DNA of 64,000 bases from Paenibacillus_AP thailandensis (GTDB taxonomy: Bacteria; Bacillota; Bacilli; Paenibacillales; Paenibacillaceae). Below, piece by piece: positions 24,929-32,548 of this stretch; the stretch's first letter is position 1, and the number at the start of each line of letters is the position of its first letter. The notes below the pieces were generated by a model. That model saw only the letters and a list, made by a program, of their open reading frames with translations, was not told the DNA's origin and ran no database searches. Location: positions 1 through 64,000 of the forward strand of contig NZ_JBHUMY010000001.1 in NCBI RefSeq assembly GCF_042685365.1, in the 5' to 3' direction. The position numbers were made by a program, and so were the translations under genes.

Positions 24929-24959
24929 TTAGTTAATATAAATATTAATTATTAACTAA
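24929..24959. promoter_or_regulatory. AT-rich inverted repeat, candidate operator
   Basis: Perfect 10-base arms TTAGTTAATA and TATTAACTAA around an 11-base AT-rich centre. It sits where the GH43 promoter is expected, so it may be a repressor or activator site. Confidence 0.4.
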
Positions 24960-25228
24960 TAATTAAATTTTAGCATGAAATCGTTTCCGCGATCAACAGG
25001 CGTCGGGGCGCCGGCCGGCAAATGAGCATTTTGGCTTACAAGAGACGGGACCCGGGAATCACGCGCCGCTTCCCCTCAATCGAAGTTTCCTCCACCTTCT
25101 GAACCGCCGGAATGCGCGCTCCCTTTCTGCCGTACGGCTCGTTTCGTGTTTAAATTTCGCGAACAAGGTCATGATGGCCGGTCTGATGTCATATCTTTTT
25201 AAAACCATGGGTATTGGAGGGGAAGAGC

Positions 25229-25969
25229 ATGTCTGTATTGCGAATCGACGGAACGTCTCCCGAATGCGTGGAACAGGTGATACGGCAACTGGAGGATATC
25301 GGAAATATTCGCCGTTTCTCCGTATTTTCACAAGACATCCCTCAACGCTACTCGGATGTACCGGGCTTTTATATAACCGAAGACGGAGAACGGTATGAGA
25401 ACAACTCGAGTTACCGTCTCATCCTGGAATGCGCGGAATCCGAGCGCGCGGTTTGGATCGAGCAGGCGGCATCCGGGGACGAAGAAACGGAGACGAACGG
25501 GACGGTCGAGATTTTGCAGATTTTAGGGGTGCGAATGGATTATAGCCGTATTGCGGCCGAAAGGACGATCCTGAACGAAAACGCGCAGGTCGAGCATAAT
25601 CTCAATTTTATTATTCGGCAGAAGCAAACCGATGACGGGCCCGACGATTTAAGCAACGAGAAGCTGATGAAAGTGATGATGAAGTTCGATCGGCCGTACG
25701 ACAAATGGAAAACGAAGGAGATGCTGCGAATGTTCGGCCGCATCGAGCCTCTCCGCGGTCTCGGCGGCGAAGAAGCGGAAATCTATTACTTCCGGACGCC
25801 GTTTGACACGAAGCAGGAATTGCCCCATTGCGCCACCAACAATGTTCTGACCTTGCACAAGCGATTGGAAGGCGCGGACGTGGAAACGATCCATAAGCTG
25901 GTGCAGCAAATCGCCGAGGAGCACCGTGCGGAAATCACGACAAGAATCTATGAAAAAACGCCTCAATGA
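25229..25969 (+). CDS. Hypothetical protein
   Basis: A 246-residue soluble protein, monocistronic. GGAGGGG lies just upstream of the ATG at 25229; the frame extends five codons further to a TTG inside the ribosome site. The sequence is acidic with two alpha/beta-like halves: 'QLEDIGNIRRFSVFSQDI' early and 'ETIHKLVQQIAEEHRAEI' at the end. No catalytic motif or signal peptide is visible and I do not recognise a family. It is followed by a terminator-like hairpin and separates the pectin/arabinan region from the organosulfur region. Confidence 0.7.
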   Translation: MSVLRIDGTSPECVEQVIRQLEDIGNIRRFSVFSQDIPQRYSDVPGFYITEDGERYENNSSYRLILECAESERAVWIEQAASGDEETETNGTVEILQILGVRMDYSRIAAERTILNENAQVEHNLNFIIRQKQTDDGPDDLSNEKLMKVMMKFDRPYDKWKTKEMLRMFGRIEPLRGLGGEEAEIYYFRTPFDTKQELPHCATNNVLTLHKRLEGADVETIHKLVQQIAEEHRAEITTRIYEKTPQ

Positions 25970-25975
25970 AAATGG

Positions 25976-26030
25976 ATGGGCCCATCCCCAAGCGCCAAAG
26001 ACGGCTTTCGGGTGGGCCCTATTTATTGGA
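25976..26030. terminator. Hairpin between convergent genes
   Basis: GGGCCCATCC near 25979 pairs with GGGTGGGCCC near 26010, followed by TATTTATT on the plus strand. It lies between the hypothetical gene and the convergent dioxygenase gene. Confidence 0.5.
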
Positions 26031-26083
26031 TTCCGGCCGGATTCGGCTAAAGTCGAGCCGTCCCGTCAGGACGACGGCTCCCT

Positions 26084-27010
26084 CTACTTCCCGGCTTGAG
26101 CCTGCTTGTGCCGCGGCTCGGCTACGCGCGTAAAGCTGCGGCGGCCGTCGACGCTGACCGGCGCCTCGCCGTCGATCGTCACGCGGCGGACGACTCTGTG
26201 CTGATCGCCGTAATCGTTGATCGCGTAATGCTGCGTCGCCCGATTATCCCAGATGACGACGTCGCCCGCCGACCAGCGCCAGCGGACCGTATTTTCGAGC
26301 CGGGTAACGTGCCGCTGCAGCAGCGCCAGCAGCTCGGCGGAATCGGCCGAGGAGAGGCCGATGATTTTTTTGGCGAAGTGGCCCAATATAAGCGAACGCT
26401 CGCCGGTTTCCGGGTGGACGTGGACAAGCGGATGCTCCGTTTCGTAGTAGGTGGATACGAATACGTCTTTATGATGCCGCGCCGAAGCTTCGGATACCGT
26501 CTCGCGATGGGCGGCGTAGTCGTACTCGTTGGAATGGACCGCCCACAGATGGTCGACGAGATTGCGCAGCGAATACGGCAGCTTCTCGTAGGCCGCTGCC
26601 GTATTCGCCCATACGGTGTCGCCGCCGTACTCCGGAACGACTACCGCGCGGAGAATCGAAGCTTGCGGGTACGCCGCTACGAACGTGACGTCGGTATGCC
26701 ACGAATCCGCCCTCCCGCCGTGCGCGGAGTTCAGCTCCAGCAAGTATGAGGTGCCGTCCTTGATCGGTACCGTCGGATGGGCCACCGGGCGGCCGAACAA
26801 CCCCGCCAGCGCCTCCTGCCCCGCATCGTCCAGATGCTGCTGGCCGCGGAAGAACAGCACCTTGTGCTTGAGCAGCTCCTTTCGCAGTACAGCCGCCGTC
26901 TCCGGATCCAGATCCGCGCTTAAGCGGACGCCTTTCACCTCGGCTCCGATGCGTCCGGCGACCCGGCTTACTTCCAATTGTACGGCTTGATTGCTTTGAA
27001 CGGTTGACAT
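26084..27010 (-). CDS. TauD/TfdA-family alpha-ketoglutarate dioxygenase
   Basis: A 308-residue Fe(II)/alpha-ketoglutarate dioxygenase, last gene of the organosulfur operon. The iron ligands are the His-x-Asp of 'SWHTDVTFV' (about residues 105 and 107) and the distal His of 'TQHYAINDYGDQHRVVRRV' (about 261), with the Arg pair that binds the co-substrate just after. In this family, TauD frees sulfite from taurine and related enzymes cleave alkyl sulfates or aryl ethers. Here the upstream importer and flavin monooxygenase favour a sulfonate or sulfate ester. The start is the ATG with GGAGG seven bases upstream; an ATG two codons earlier is too close to that site. A tandem repeat lies between it and the preceding gene. 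Confidence 0.88.
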   Translation of the reverse strand: MSTVQSNQAVQLEVSRVAGRIGAEVKGVRLSADLDPETAAVLRKELLKHKVLFFRGQQHLDDAGQEALAGLFGRPVAHPTVPIKDGTSYLLELNSAHGGRADSWHTDVTFVAAYPQASILRAVVVPEYGGDTVWANTAAAYEKLPYSLRNLVDHLWAVHSNEYDYAAHRETVSEASARHHKDVFVSTYYETEHPLVHVHPETGERSLILGHFAKKIIGLSSADSAELLALLQRHVTRLENTVRWRWSAGDVVIWDNRATQHYAINDYGDQHRVVRRVTIDGEAPVSVDGRRSFTRVAEPRHKQAQAGK

Positions 27011-27026
27011 GGTCATTCCTCCTTAA

Positions 27027-27143
27027 CGTTTTGCGGAGCGTTGCTCCTTGAATTTTCTTCGCAGCAAAATCGTGCTTCGGAAGCATTCGCTTCGTTTTGC
27101 GGAGCGTTGCTCCTTGAATTTTCTTCGCAGCAAAATCGTGCTT
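27027..27143. repeat. Two-copy 66-bp-period tandem repeat in the operon
   Basis: A 51-base unit (beginning CGTTTTGCGGAGCGTTGC) occurs at 27027 to 27077 and again, identical, at 27093 to 27143. On the minus strand each unit can fold (GGAGC-AAC-GCTCC inside a TTTTGC...GCAAAA pair) and carries AAGGAG. It lies between the flavin monooxygenase and TauD-like genes, directly before the latter's ribosome site. Confidence 0.75.
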
Positions 27144-27228
27144 TTATCAATCATATCCGAGGCCCGCGCGACAAATTTAAACGATAACCGGGGCCGGATG
27201 TTGATCCTTCCTTTAGCCTGCAAGCCCG

Positions 27229-28572
27229 TTAGCGGGCGGCCGGCGCTGCGGAGGCAAACGAATTGGCCGGGCGCCGCAGGCCGAAATGCCCGCGAAGCGT
27301 CGCGCCTTCGTATTCGGTGCGGAACAGCCCGCGCCGCTGCAGCTCCGGAATGACCTTGGCCGCAAACGCGTCCAGTCCTTCCGGCAAAACAGGCGGCATG
27401 ACGTTGAAGCCGTCGCTTCCGCCGTTCGTGAACCATTCCTCCAGCTGATCGGCCACTTGAACGGCCGTTCCGGCGAACGTGCGATGTCCGCGGGCGCCGG
27501 CCAGCCGGTGAATGAGCTGACGGATCGTCAGATTCTCCCGCCGCGCCAAGCCGGACACGAGCTCGAACCGGCTTTTGTTGCCGTTGATGCCGCGAATGTC
27601 GGGCAATTCGGGCAGCGGGCCGTCAAGCGGATACGAAGACAAGTCGACCCCGAGCATGTTTTTCAGCTGCTGCAGACCGTAAGCGGGAACGGTCAGCTCG
27701 TTCAGCTCCTGCTCTTTCTCTTTCGCTTCCGATTCGGTTTCGCCGATAACGGCGCATATGCCCGGCAGAATGAGCAGCTCTTCCGGCTCCCGGCCGAAGG
27801 CTGCGAGCCTCGACTTCAGATCGGCGTAAAACCGCTGCGCATCCTCGAGCGTCTGCTGCGCGGTAAACACCGCCTCCGCGTGTTGGGCCGCAAACGCCTT
27901 GCCGGCCTCCGAGGAACCGGCCTGCACGAGTACCGGATAACCTTGCGGCGGTCTCGGGATATTCAGCGGTCCCTGGACGCTGAACGTTTCGCCCCGGTGG
28001 GCGAGCACATGCACTTTATCCGTGTCCGCGAACACGCCGGTATCCCTGTCGAGAACGACGGCGCCATCCTCCCAGCTGTCCCAAAGACCCGTCGCGACTT
28101 TCAGAAACTCCCGCGCCCGCTCGTACCGCTTGCCGTGCTCCAGATGCGCCTCCGCTCCGAAATTGAGCGCTTCCTGCTCGCTGCCCGACGTCACGATGTT
28201 CCAGCCGGCCCGGCCGTTGCTGATATAATCGAGCGAAGCGAACTTGCGCGCCACATGGAACGGCTCGTTGTACGTCGTCGAGACGGTGGCGATCAGCCCG
28301 ATCCGTTCGGTGACGGCGGCAAGCGCAGACAGCAGCGTAAACGGCTCCAGCCCGTACGATCCGCCGTGCTTTATGTTCCGGCCGACCGCAAGGCCGTCCG
28401 CCAGAAAGATCGAATCGAATTTGGCCTTCTCCGCGGTTTGAGCCAATTGCGCATAGTAGCGGATATCGTGTATCCGCTCCGGCTGCGTGCCGGGGTAACG
28501 CCAAGCCGCTTCGTGGTGCCCCGCGTTTAGCAGAAATAAATTCAGCTTCATTTGCCGCTTTGCTTTGCCCAT
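27229..28572 (-). CDS. LLM-class flavin monooxygenase, NtaA/SnaA/DszA/SfnG type
   Basis: A 447-residue bacterial luciferase-like monooxygenase. Markers are 'AWRYPGTQPERIHDIRYYAQ', 'KFDSIFLADG', 'VARKFASLDYISNGRAGWNIVTS' and 'PVLVQAGSSEAGK', typical of the NtaA/DszA subfamily that uses reduced FMN from a separate reductase to split C-N or C-S bonds. Fourth in the operon after binding protein, ATPase and permease, so it probably desulfonates or oxidises the imported compound. The start is set at the ATG at 28572, with AAAGG about nine bases upstream; the frame runs to 28635, touching the permease stop codon. No flavin reductase gene is seen nearby. Confidence 0.85.
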   Translation of the reverse strand: MGKAKRQMKLNLFLLNAGHHEAAWRYPGTQPERIHDIRYYAQLAQTAEKAKFDSIFLADGLAVGRNIKHGGSYGLEPFTLLSALAAVTERIGLIATVSTTYNEPFHVARKFASLDYISNGRAGWNIVTSGSEQEALNFGAEAHLEHGKRYERAREFLKVATGLWDSWEDGAVVLDRDTGVFADTDKVHVLAHRGETFSVQGPLNIPRPPQGYPVLVQAGSSEAGKAFAAQHAEAVFTAQQTLEDAQRFYADLKSRLAAFGREPEELLILPGICAVIGETESEAKEKEQELNELTVPAYGLQQLKNMLGVDLSSYPLDGPLPELPDIRGINGNKSRFELVSGLARRENLTIRQLIHRLAGARGHRTFAGTAVQVADQLEEWFTNGGSDGFNVMPPVLPEGLDAFAAKVIPELQRRGLFRTEYEGATLRGHFGLRRPANSFASAAPAAR

Positions 28573-28635
28573 CTTCTTCACGCCTTTCTTCCGCTTGTTT
28601 TTGTCTTGGTTTCGCAGCTCCGAGAGAAGCTGCAT

Positions 28636-29535
28636 TCATTCGCCGTAAGCCTGCTTCCACCTCGTCAGCTTCCGCTCGATAAAAACGAGCGTATAGTTCA
28701 CGGCCAAACCGATAGCCGAAATGGTAATAATGCCCGCGTACATCTCCGGAATCAGAAAGCTGAACTGCGCGTACTGAATCAAGTAACCGACGCCCGATTT
28801 GGCCCCGACCATCTCGGCCGCCACCAGAACGAGGATGGAACTGGCGCCGGCTTGCCGGACGCCGACGAAGATCGTCGGAATGGAGGCGGGAACGATCACC
28901 TTGCGGAACAGCCTGACCGGGGACAACCCCATGGATCGGGCGGATTTGACAAGCAGCGGATCGACGTTGCGGACCCCGCTGATCGTATTCAGCAGCAGAG
29001 GGAAGGTGCAGGCGTAAAATACGATGGCGATTTTCGACGTTTCCCCCAGCCCGAGCAGCAGAATGAACACCGGCAGGATGGCAAGCGCGGCCGTGTTGCG
29101 AAGCAGCTCCAGGAGCGGGTTTAAATATTGGGCAACCGGCTTATACCAGCCGATCGCAAGCCCAAGCGGCACGCTGACGAGCAGCGCCAGCGCAAGGCCC
29201 CCCGCCGACCGCAGCAGGCTTGCCTCCAGATGGTCGGCCATATCCCCCGACAGCAGCAATCCCCACCATGCCCGAAGCACCTCGCTAAAAGGCGGGAAAA
29301 ACGTCCCGTCGACAATGCCGAGCCTCGGCGCCGTTTCCCAAACGAGCAGGAAAACGGCGATGGCGACGGAATTGCGGTACGCCGCGCGCAGCCGGGACCA
29401 CGATGATTTCAACGCCTTCGGCTTGCCGTTTCGCGCGGTACGCCCGTGGACGGCGGCGTCCCCGGCATAGGCGTTCGGATTGCCATTAACGGCCGAATTC
29501 GCTTTAACGTTTACGTTCGCATTCGCGTTAGCCAC
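28636..29535 (-). CDS. ABC transporter permease, SsuC/TauC type
   Basis: A 299-residue permease of the nitrate/sulfonate/taurine importer class, about six membrane spans, with the coupling loop 'SARSMGLSPVRLFRKVIVPAS' near residue 205. The start is a GTG at 29535 that overlaps the ATPase stop by eight bases, with AAAGGGG upstream; the frame is open to 29592 inside the ATPase gene. The first about 25 residues are a low-complexity Asn/Ala/Val stretch not found in typical SsuC, followed by a basic segment before the first membrane helix. It works with the ATPase and binding protein upstream. Confidence 0.85.
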   Translation of the reverse strand: MANANANVNVKANSAVNGNPNAYAGDAAVHGRTARNGKPKALKSSWSRLRAAYRNSVAIAVFLLVWETAPRLGIVDGTFFPPFSEVLRAWWGLLLSGDMADHLEASLLRSAGGLALALLVSVPLGLAIGWYKPVAQYLNPLLELLRNTAALAILPVFILLLGLGETSKIAIVFYACTFPLLLNTISGVRNVDPLLVKSARSMGLSPVRLFRKVIVPASIPTIFVGVRQAGASSILVLVAAEMVGAKSGVGYLIQYAQFSFLIPEMYAGIITISAIGLAVNYTLVFIERKLTRWKQAYGE

Positions 29536-30391
29536 CGGCGGCCACCCCTTTCTCCGCATCGCGTTCCTCGCCCGCTTCCGGGCGGTGCGCATGAGCGCTT
29601 TTGTCCTGTTCCAATTGCTGCGCTCTTGAAACCTCGTCCTTCAGCAGCTCCCAGATTTGATGGCGAAGCCGCGAAAAATCGGGGCTCGAACGCAAATCCT
29701 CCTCCGAAGAGCGGGCCTGAAAAGGAACTTCGATCACTTCCTTGATCGTGCCCGGACGGGAGGTCATCACCGCCACCCGTTGTCCGAGAACAACCGCTTC
29801 GTCGATGCCGTGCGTAATGAACACGATCGTCTTGCGCGTCGCCTCCCATATCCGCAGCAGCTCCCCCTGCAAAATTTCGCGCGTCTGCGCGTCCAGCGCG
29901 GCGAACGGTTCGTCCATGAGCAGCACCTCGGGATCGTAAGCGAGGCTTCGCGCGATGGCGACGCGCTGCTTCATGCCGCCGGACAGCTCGTGCGGATAGC
30001 GGTCCTCGAAGCCTTGCAGCCCGACGAGCCGGATGAATTCCCGGGCGCGCTCCCTCCGCTCCCGCTTTCCGGCGCCTTTGGCTTCCAGCCCGAACTCGAC
30101 ATTGCCAAGCGCCGTCTTCCAGGGGAATAAGGCGTATTGCTGGAACACGATGCCCCGATCCAGACCGGGTCCGGCGACCGGTTTCCCGTCGATCCGGATT
30201 TCGCCGCCATCCGGCCTCGACAAGCCGGACAGCAGATCCAGCAGCGTCGATTTGCCGCAGCCGCTTGGCCCGACGATGACCATAAACTCGCCCTGTCGGA
30301 CATCCAGATTAAAATTTTGCAGCGCGGGCAGCCTTTCCGAATGTTTGCGGAACGATTTGTGCACATGCCGAATGCTGATTTTGGCCGTCAT
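29528..30391 (-). CDS. ABC transporter ATPase, SsuB/TauB type
   Basis: A 287-residue ATPase of the nitrate/sulfonate/taurine class. Walker A 'GPSGCGKST' near residue 41, Q-loop 'FQQYALFPWKTALGNV' near 85, signature 'LSGGMKQRVAIARSL' near 139, Walker B 'VLLMDEPFAALD' near 160 and the H-loop His of 'VFITHGIDEA' near 194 are all intact. It follows the binding-protein gene by 12 bases and overlaps the permease gene. The last 40 residues are charged and variable. It powers import of the organosulfur substrate. Confidence 0.92.
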   Translation of the reverse strand: MTAKISIRHVHKSFRKHSERLPALQNFNLDVRQGEFMVIVGPSGCGKSTLLDLLSGLSRPDGGEIRIDGKPVAGPGLDRGIVFQQYALFPWKTALGNVEFGLEAKGAGKRERRERAREFIRLVGLQGFEDRYPHELSGGMKQRVAIARSLAYDPEVLLMDEPFAALDAQTREILQGELLRIWEATRKTIVFITHGIDEAVVLGQRVAVMTSRPGTIKEVIEVPFQARSSEEDLRSSPDFSRLRHQIWELLKDEVSRAQQLEQDKSAHAHRPEAGEERDAEKGVAAGG

Positions 30392-30403
30392 CGCTTAACC
30401 TCC

Positions 30404-31450
30404 TTACGGCTTCGCATCGGAAGCGAACGGGTTGAACTCGTTGGTGTACAGCTTTTTGCCGTCAAGCTCGCCGATCTTGAGCGTTCCTTCGTTTACAAGC
30501 CAATCGACCCACGTTTGAAATTCCTTCTCGGCGATGAGCCCGCCTGTGCCGGCGATGCCCGTGCTCTTCCAGTACTTGACATTGGACGCGTCCTCCTTGC
30601 GTCCGCGCTTCTCGATAATCGCCTCGTATCTGGCGATAACCTCCTCGCGCGGCGTCGTCCGCGCCCATTCGATCGCTTTGGCCGTCGCTTCGACGAATTT
30701 GCGCGTCGCGTTCGGATTGTTCTTTATAAACTCGTTCGTCAGCACGTAAGATCCGGCGCTGAACGTCCCGAACAAGTCCTTGTCGGTAAACAGCGGACGG
30801 ATGCCGCCGCGCTCGAGCGCTTTGTCCCGCAGCACGCCTCCGAGCGCGGCGGCGTCGATCTGCTTCGCCCGGAGCGTCTGCTCGCCGGTCACCGGCGGAA
30901 CGACGACAAGGGTAACCTGCTTGATTTCCTCCGGCGTCAGGCCTTCCCGGTGCAGATATTCTTTGATGACGAATTCGTGATGGGCGCCAAGCGTATTAAC
31001 GGCGATCCGTTTGCCGATCAAGTCCTTTGCGGTGCGAATGCCGCTGTCCTCCAGCACGTAATACCCCGTCCACGTGTTGTCGTCGATGCCGTAATACGAA
31101 ATGACGGGCGTAATTTGGGCCTTGGCTGCAAGCAGCTTCACGATCGCCCCGTTGAACGCGCCGCCGAAGTCGGTATCCCCGGTTACGACGGACTGAATGT
31201 CTTGCGGACCGCTGATCGTATTGCCGATAAACTTCAGCTTCAGCGGCGCCAAATATCCGAGATCCTCGGCCAACTCCGGATAAGTAACCGCGCCGACCGA
31301 ACCTTGATAGCGCAGCTCGGCGACCTCCAGCCCGCCAAGCTCGGCGGCGCCGGCCGCCGAAGTCCCTTTGCCGCCGCAGCCGGACAGCGGCAGCAGCGCC
31401 GCGAGCAATAACGATACGGCCGCTGCGGCCAGTCGTTTGCTGTGATCCAT
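30404..31450 (-). CDS. ABC transporter substrate-binding lipoprotein, SsuA/TauA type
   Basis: A 348-residue lipoprotein, first gene of the organosulfur operon. The signal peptide ends in lipobox 'LPLSGC' (Cys about 25). The mature domain has the NMT1/SsuA-like type II periplasmic-binding fold: 'GDTDFGGAFNGAIVKLLAA', 'DLIGKRIAVNTLGAHHEFVIK', then 'KQIDAAALGG'. Such proteins bind sulfonates, sulfate esters, nitrate or thiamine precursors; the downstream oxygenases point to organosulfur compounds. GGACGGAGGG lies upstream of the ATG. A promoter, palindrome and hairpin lie within 150 bases upstream, so expression is probably switched by sulfur supply. Confidence 0.88.
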   Translation of the reverse strand: MDHSKRLAAAAVSLLLAALLPLSGCGGKGTSAAGAAELGGLEVAELRYQGSVGAVTYPELAEDLGYLAPLKLKFIGNTISGPQDIQSVVTGDTDFGGAFNGAIVKLLAAKAQITPVISYYGIDDNTWTGYYVLEDSGIRTAKDLIGKRIAVNTLGAHHEFVIKEYLHREGLTPEEIKQVTLVVVPPVTGEQTLRAKQIDAAALGGVLRDKALERGGIRPLFTDKDLFGTFSAGSYVLTNEFIKNNPNATRKFVEATAKAIEWARTTPREEVIARYEAIIEKRGRKEDASNVKYWKSTGIAGTGGLIAEKEFQTWVDWLVNEGTLKIGELDGKKLYTNEFNPFASDAKP

Positions 31451-31470
31451 CGTCTATCCCTCCGTCCTCC

Positions 31471-31510
31471 AAAAATAAAAAAGACGCTCTATCCAAACGA
31501 TAGCCGTCTT
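31471..31510 (-). terminator. Leader hairpin with T-run before the organosulfur operon
   Basis: On the minus strand AGACG and CTATC arms pair with their complements around a five-base loop (31482 to 31509), followed by TTTTTTATTTTT. It lies inside the leader, between promoter and first gene, so it is a candidate attenuator. Confidence 0.6.
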
Positions 31511-31540
31511 CTCCGGTAGTCCGGTCGTTATTCCATATTT

Positions 31541-31565
31541 ACCAATCCAATTACTAGGATTTGGT
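31541..31565 (-). promoter_or_regulatory. Operator-like palindrome at the transcription start
   Basis: ACCAATCC and GGATTTGGT form an imperfect inverted repeat around AATTACTA. It begins near the predicted transcription start of the organosulfur operon, a usual place for a repressor. Confidence 0.5.
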
Positions 31566-31569
31566 GAAC

Positions 31570-31599
31570 ATCTTACATGCGCCGCGCATCTTCCGTCAA
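31570..31599 (-). promoter_or_regulatory. SigA-type promoter of the organosulfur operon
   Basis: On the minus strand TTGACG, 18 bases, TAAGAT. Transcription would start near 31563, giving a leader of about 110 bases with the palindrome and leader hairpin. Confidence 0.65.
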
Positions 31600-31663
31600 T
31601 AGTGCTTTAGACCTTCCATTCGTCCGACAAATCGCGACAATGCCGTGAAAGGCCGCAGCTCAC

Positions 31664-31705
31664 GAAGAAAGACAATAAGCGGCCGCCGCAGACCGCTCGT
31701 TGTCT
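31664..31705 (-). terminator. Terminator of the SsuD/sugar importer operon
   Basis: AGACAA with TTGTCT and AGCGG with CCGCT form a stem, followed on the minus strand by CTTTCTT. It lies seven bases after the permease stop, so the organosulfur operon downstream is separately transcribed. Confidence 0.65.
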
Positions 31706-31711
31706 CTATGA

Positions 31712-32533
31712 TCAACCTTTCAACGACCCCGCGAGCGCGCCTGAAATAAAATAACGCTGCAAAAAAACGAACAACGCGATCATCGGCAGCGAGACGATCG
31801 CCACCCCCGTAAGCAGCATCGGGTAATCGGTGACGTATTCTCCCCTGAATTGCAGCAAGGCCAACGGCAGCGTTAGCTTCCGATTGCCGGAAACGAGCAG
31901 CATCGGAAACAGCAGATCGTTCCAGACGATCACGAACAGAAAAGCCGACGTCGCGGCCACATACGGGGCGCATAACGGAAAGACGATTCCCGTCATTAAA
32001 CGCCACTCCCCCGCCCCGTCGATCGAGCCGGCCTCGAGTATTTCCTTCGGCAGCGTCCGCATGAAATTCGCCAGCATAAACACGGACAGCGGAAGCAGCG
32101 TCGAAGCCGTTACCAGCATGAGCCCGGTCAAGCTGTTCGTCCAGCCCAGCTCCTTCACGAACCGGTAAATCGGGATCATGTTGACCTGCGACGGCACCAT
32201 GAGGCCGGCTGCAAACAGCGCGTACATCCACGCTCCGGTCCGTCTTCCGGAACGAATAATCGCAAACGCGATCATACCGGCGAGCAGCAGCTCGAGCAAG
32301 ACGGTGCCGACGGTGACGAAGACGCTGTTGCCGAAATAACGCAGCATGGGCTGCCCCTCGAAAATCGCCGTATAGTTATGGAAAGACAAAGCCGGCGGCA
32401 GGCCGACCGGATCCGCGTAAAACTGCGGCGTAGTCTTAAGCGAAGTGAAAACGACAAGCAGCAGCGGCGCAACGATCGCAATCGTAAAAGCGGCCAGGAA
32501 CAGCCTTCCGGCAAGCCGCAGCAGCATGGGCAT
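31712..32533 (-). CDS. Carbohydrate ABC transporter permease, MalG type
   Basis: A 273-residue permease with six membrane spans and the EAA loop 'LEAGSIDGAGEWRLMTGIVFPL' in two parts near residue 170. The C-terminus 'FLQRYFISGALAGSLKG' is diagnostic of the MalG/carbohydrate uptake-1 subfamily. It follows the MalF-type gene by 15 bases and is followed by a terminator. The operon also contains an SsuD-like monooxygenase, unusual for a sugar importer. No ATPase is encoded, so a shared ATPase is presumably used. Confidence 0.9.
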   Translation of the reverse strand: MPMLLRLAGRLFLAAFTIAIVAPLLLVVFTSLKTTPQFYADPVGLPPALSFHNYTAIFEGQPMLRYFGNSVFVTVGTVLLELLLAGMIAFAIIRSGRRTGAWMYALFAAGLMVPSQVNMIPIYRFVKELGWTNSLTGLMLVTASTLLPLSVFMLANFMRTLPKEILEAGSIDGAGEWRLMTGIVFPLCAPYVAATSAFLFVIVWNDLLFPMLLVSGNRKLTLPLALLQFRGEYVTDYPMLLTGVAIVSLPMIALFVFLQRYFISGALAGSLKG

Positions 32534-32548
32534 CCTCTCCTTTCCCCA

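Larger units (their letters stand above)
24871..25228. other. Divergent regulatory region
   Basis: About 358 bases between the GH43 gene (minus) and a hypothetical gene (plus). It contains the cre-like site at 24908 to 24921, the AT-rich palindrome at 24929 to 24959, and a run from 24921 to 24975 rich in TATTAAT that should hold the GH43 promoter. The right half is unremarkable, with no gene evident. Confidence 0.5.

Noticed and set aside
27027..27143. CRISPR array
   Set aside because: Only two copies with a 15-base interval, each containing coding-type ribosome motifs; no cas genes in the window.
27286..28530. 414-codon plus-strand frame opposite the flavin monooxygenase gene
   Set aside because: Antisense shadow; the minus-strand product matches the LLM family throughout.
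31471..31565. SAM (S-box) or T-box riboswitch before the organosulfur operon
   Set aside because: The conserved cores of those elements are absent and the leader of about 110 bases is too short; only a palindrome and a terminator hairpin are visible.
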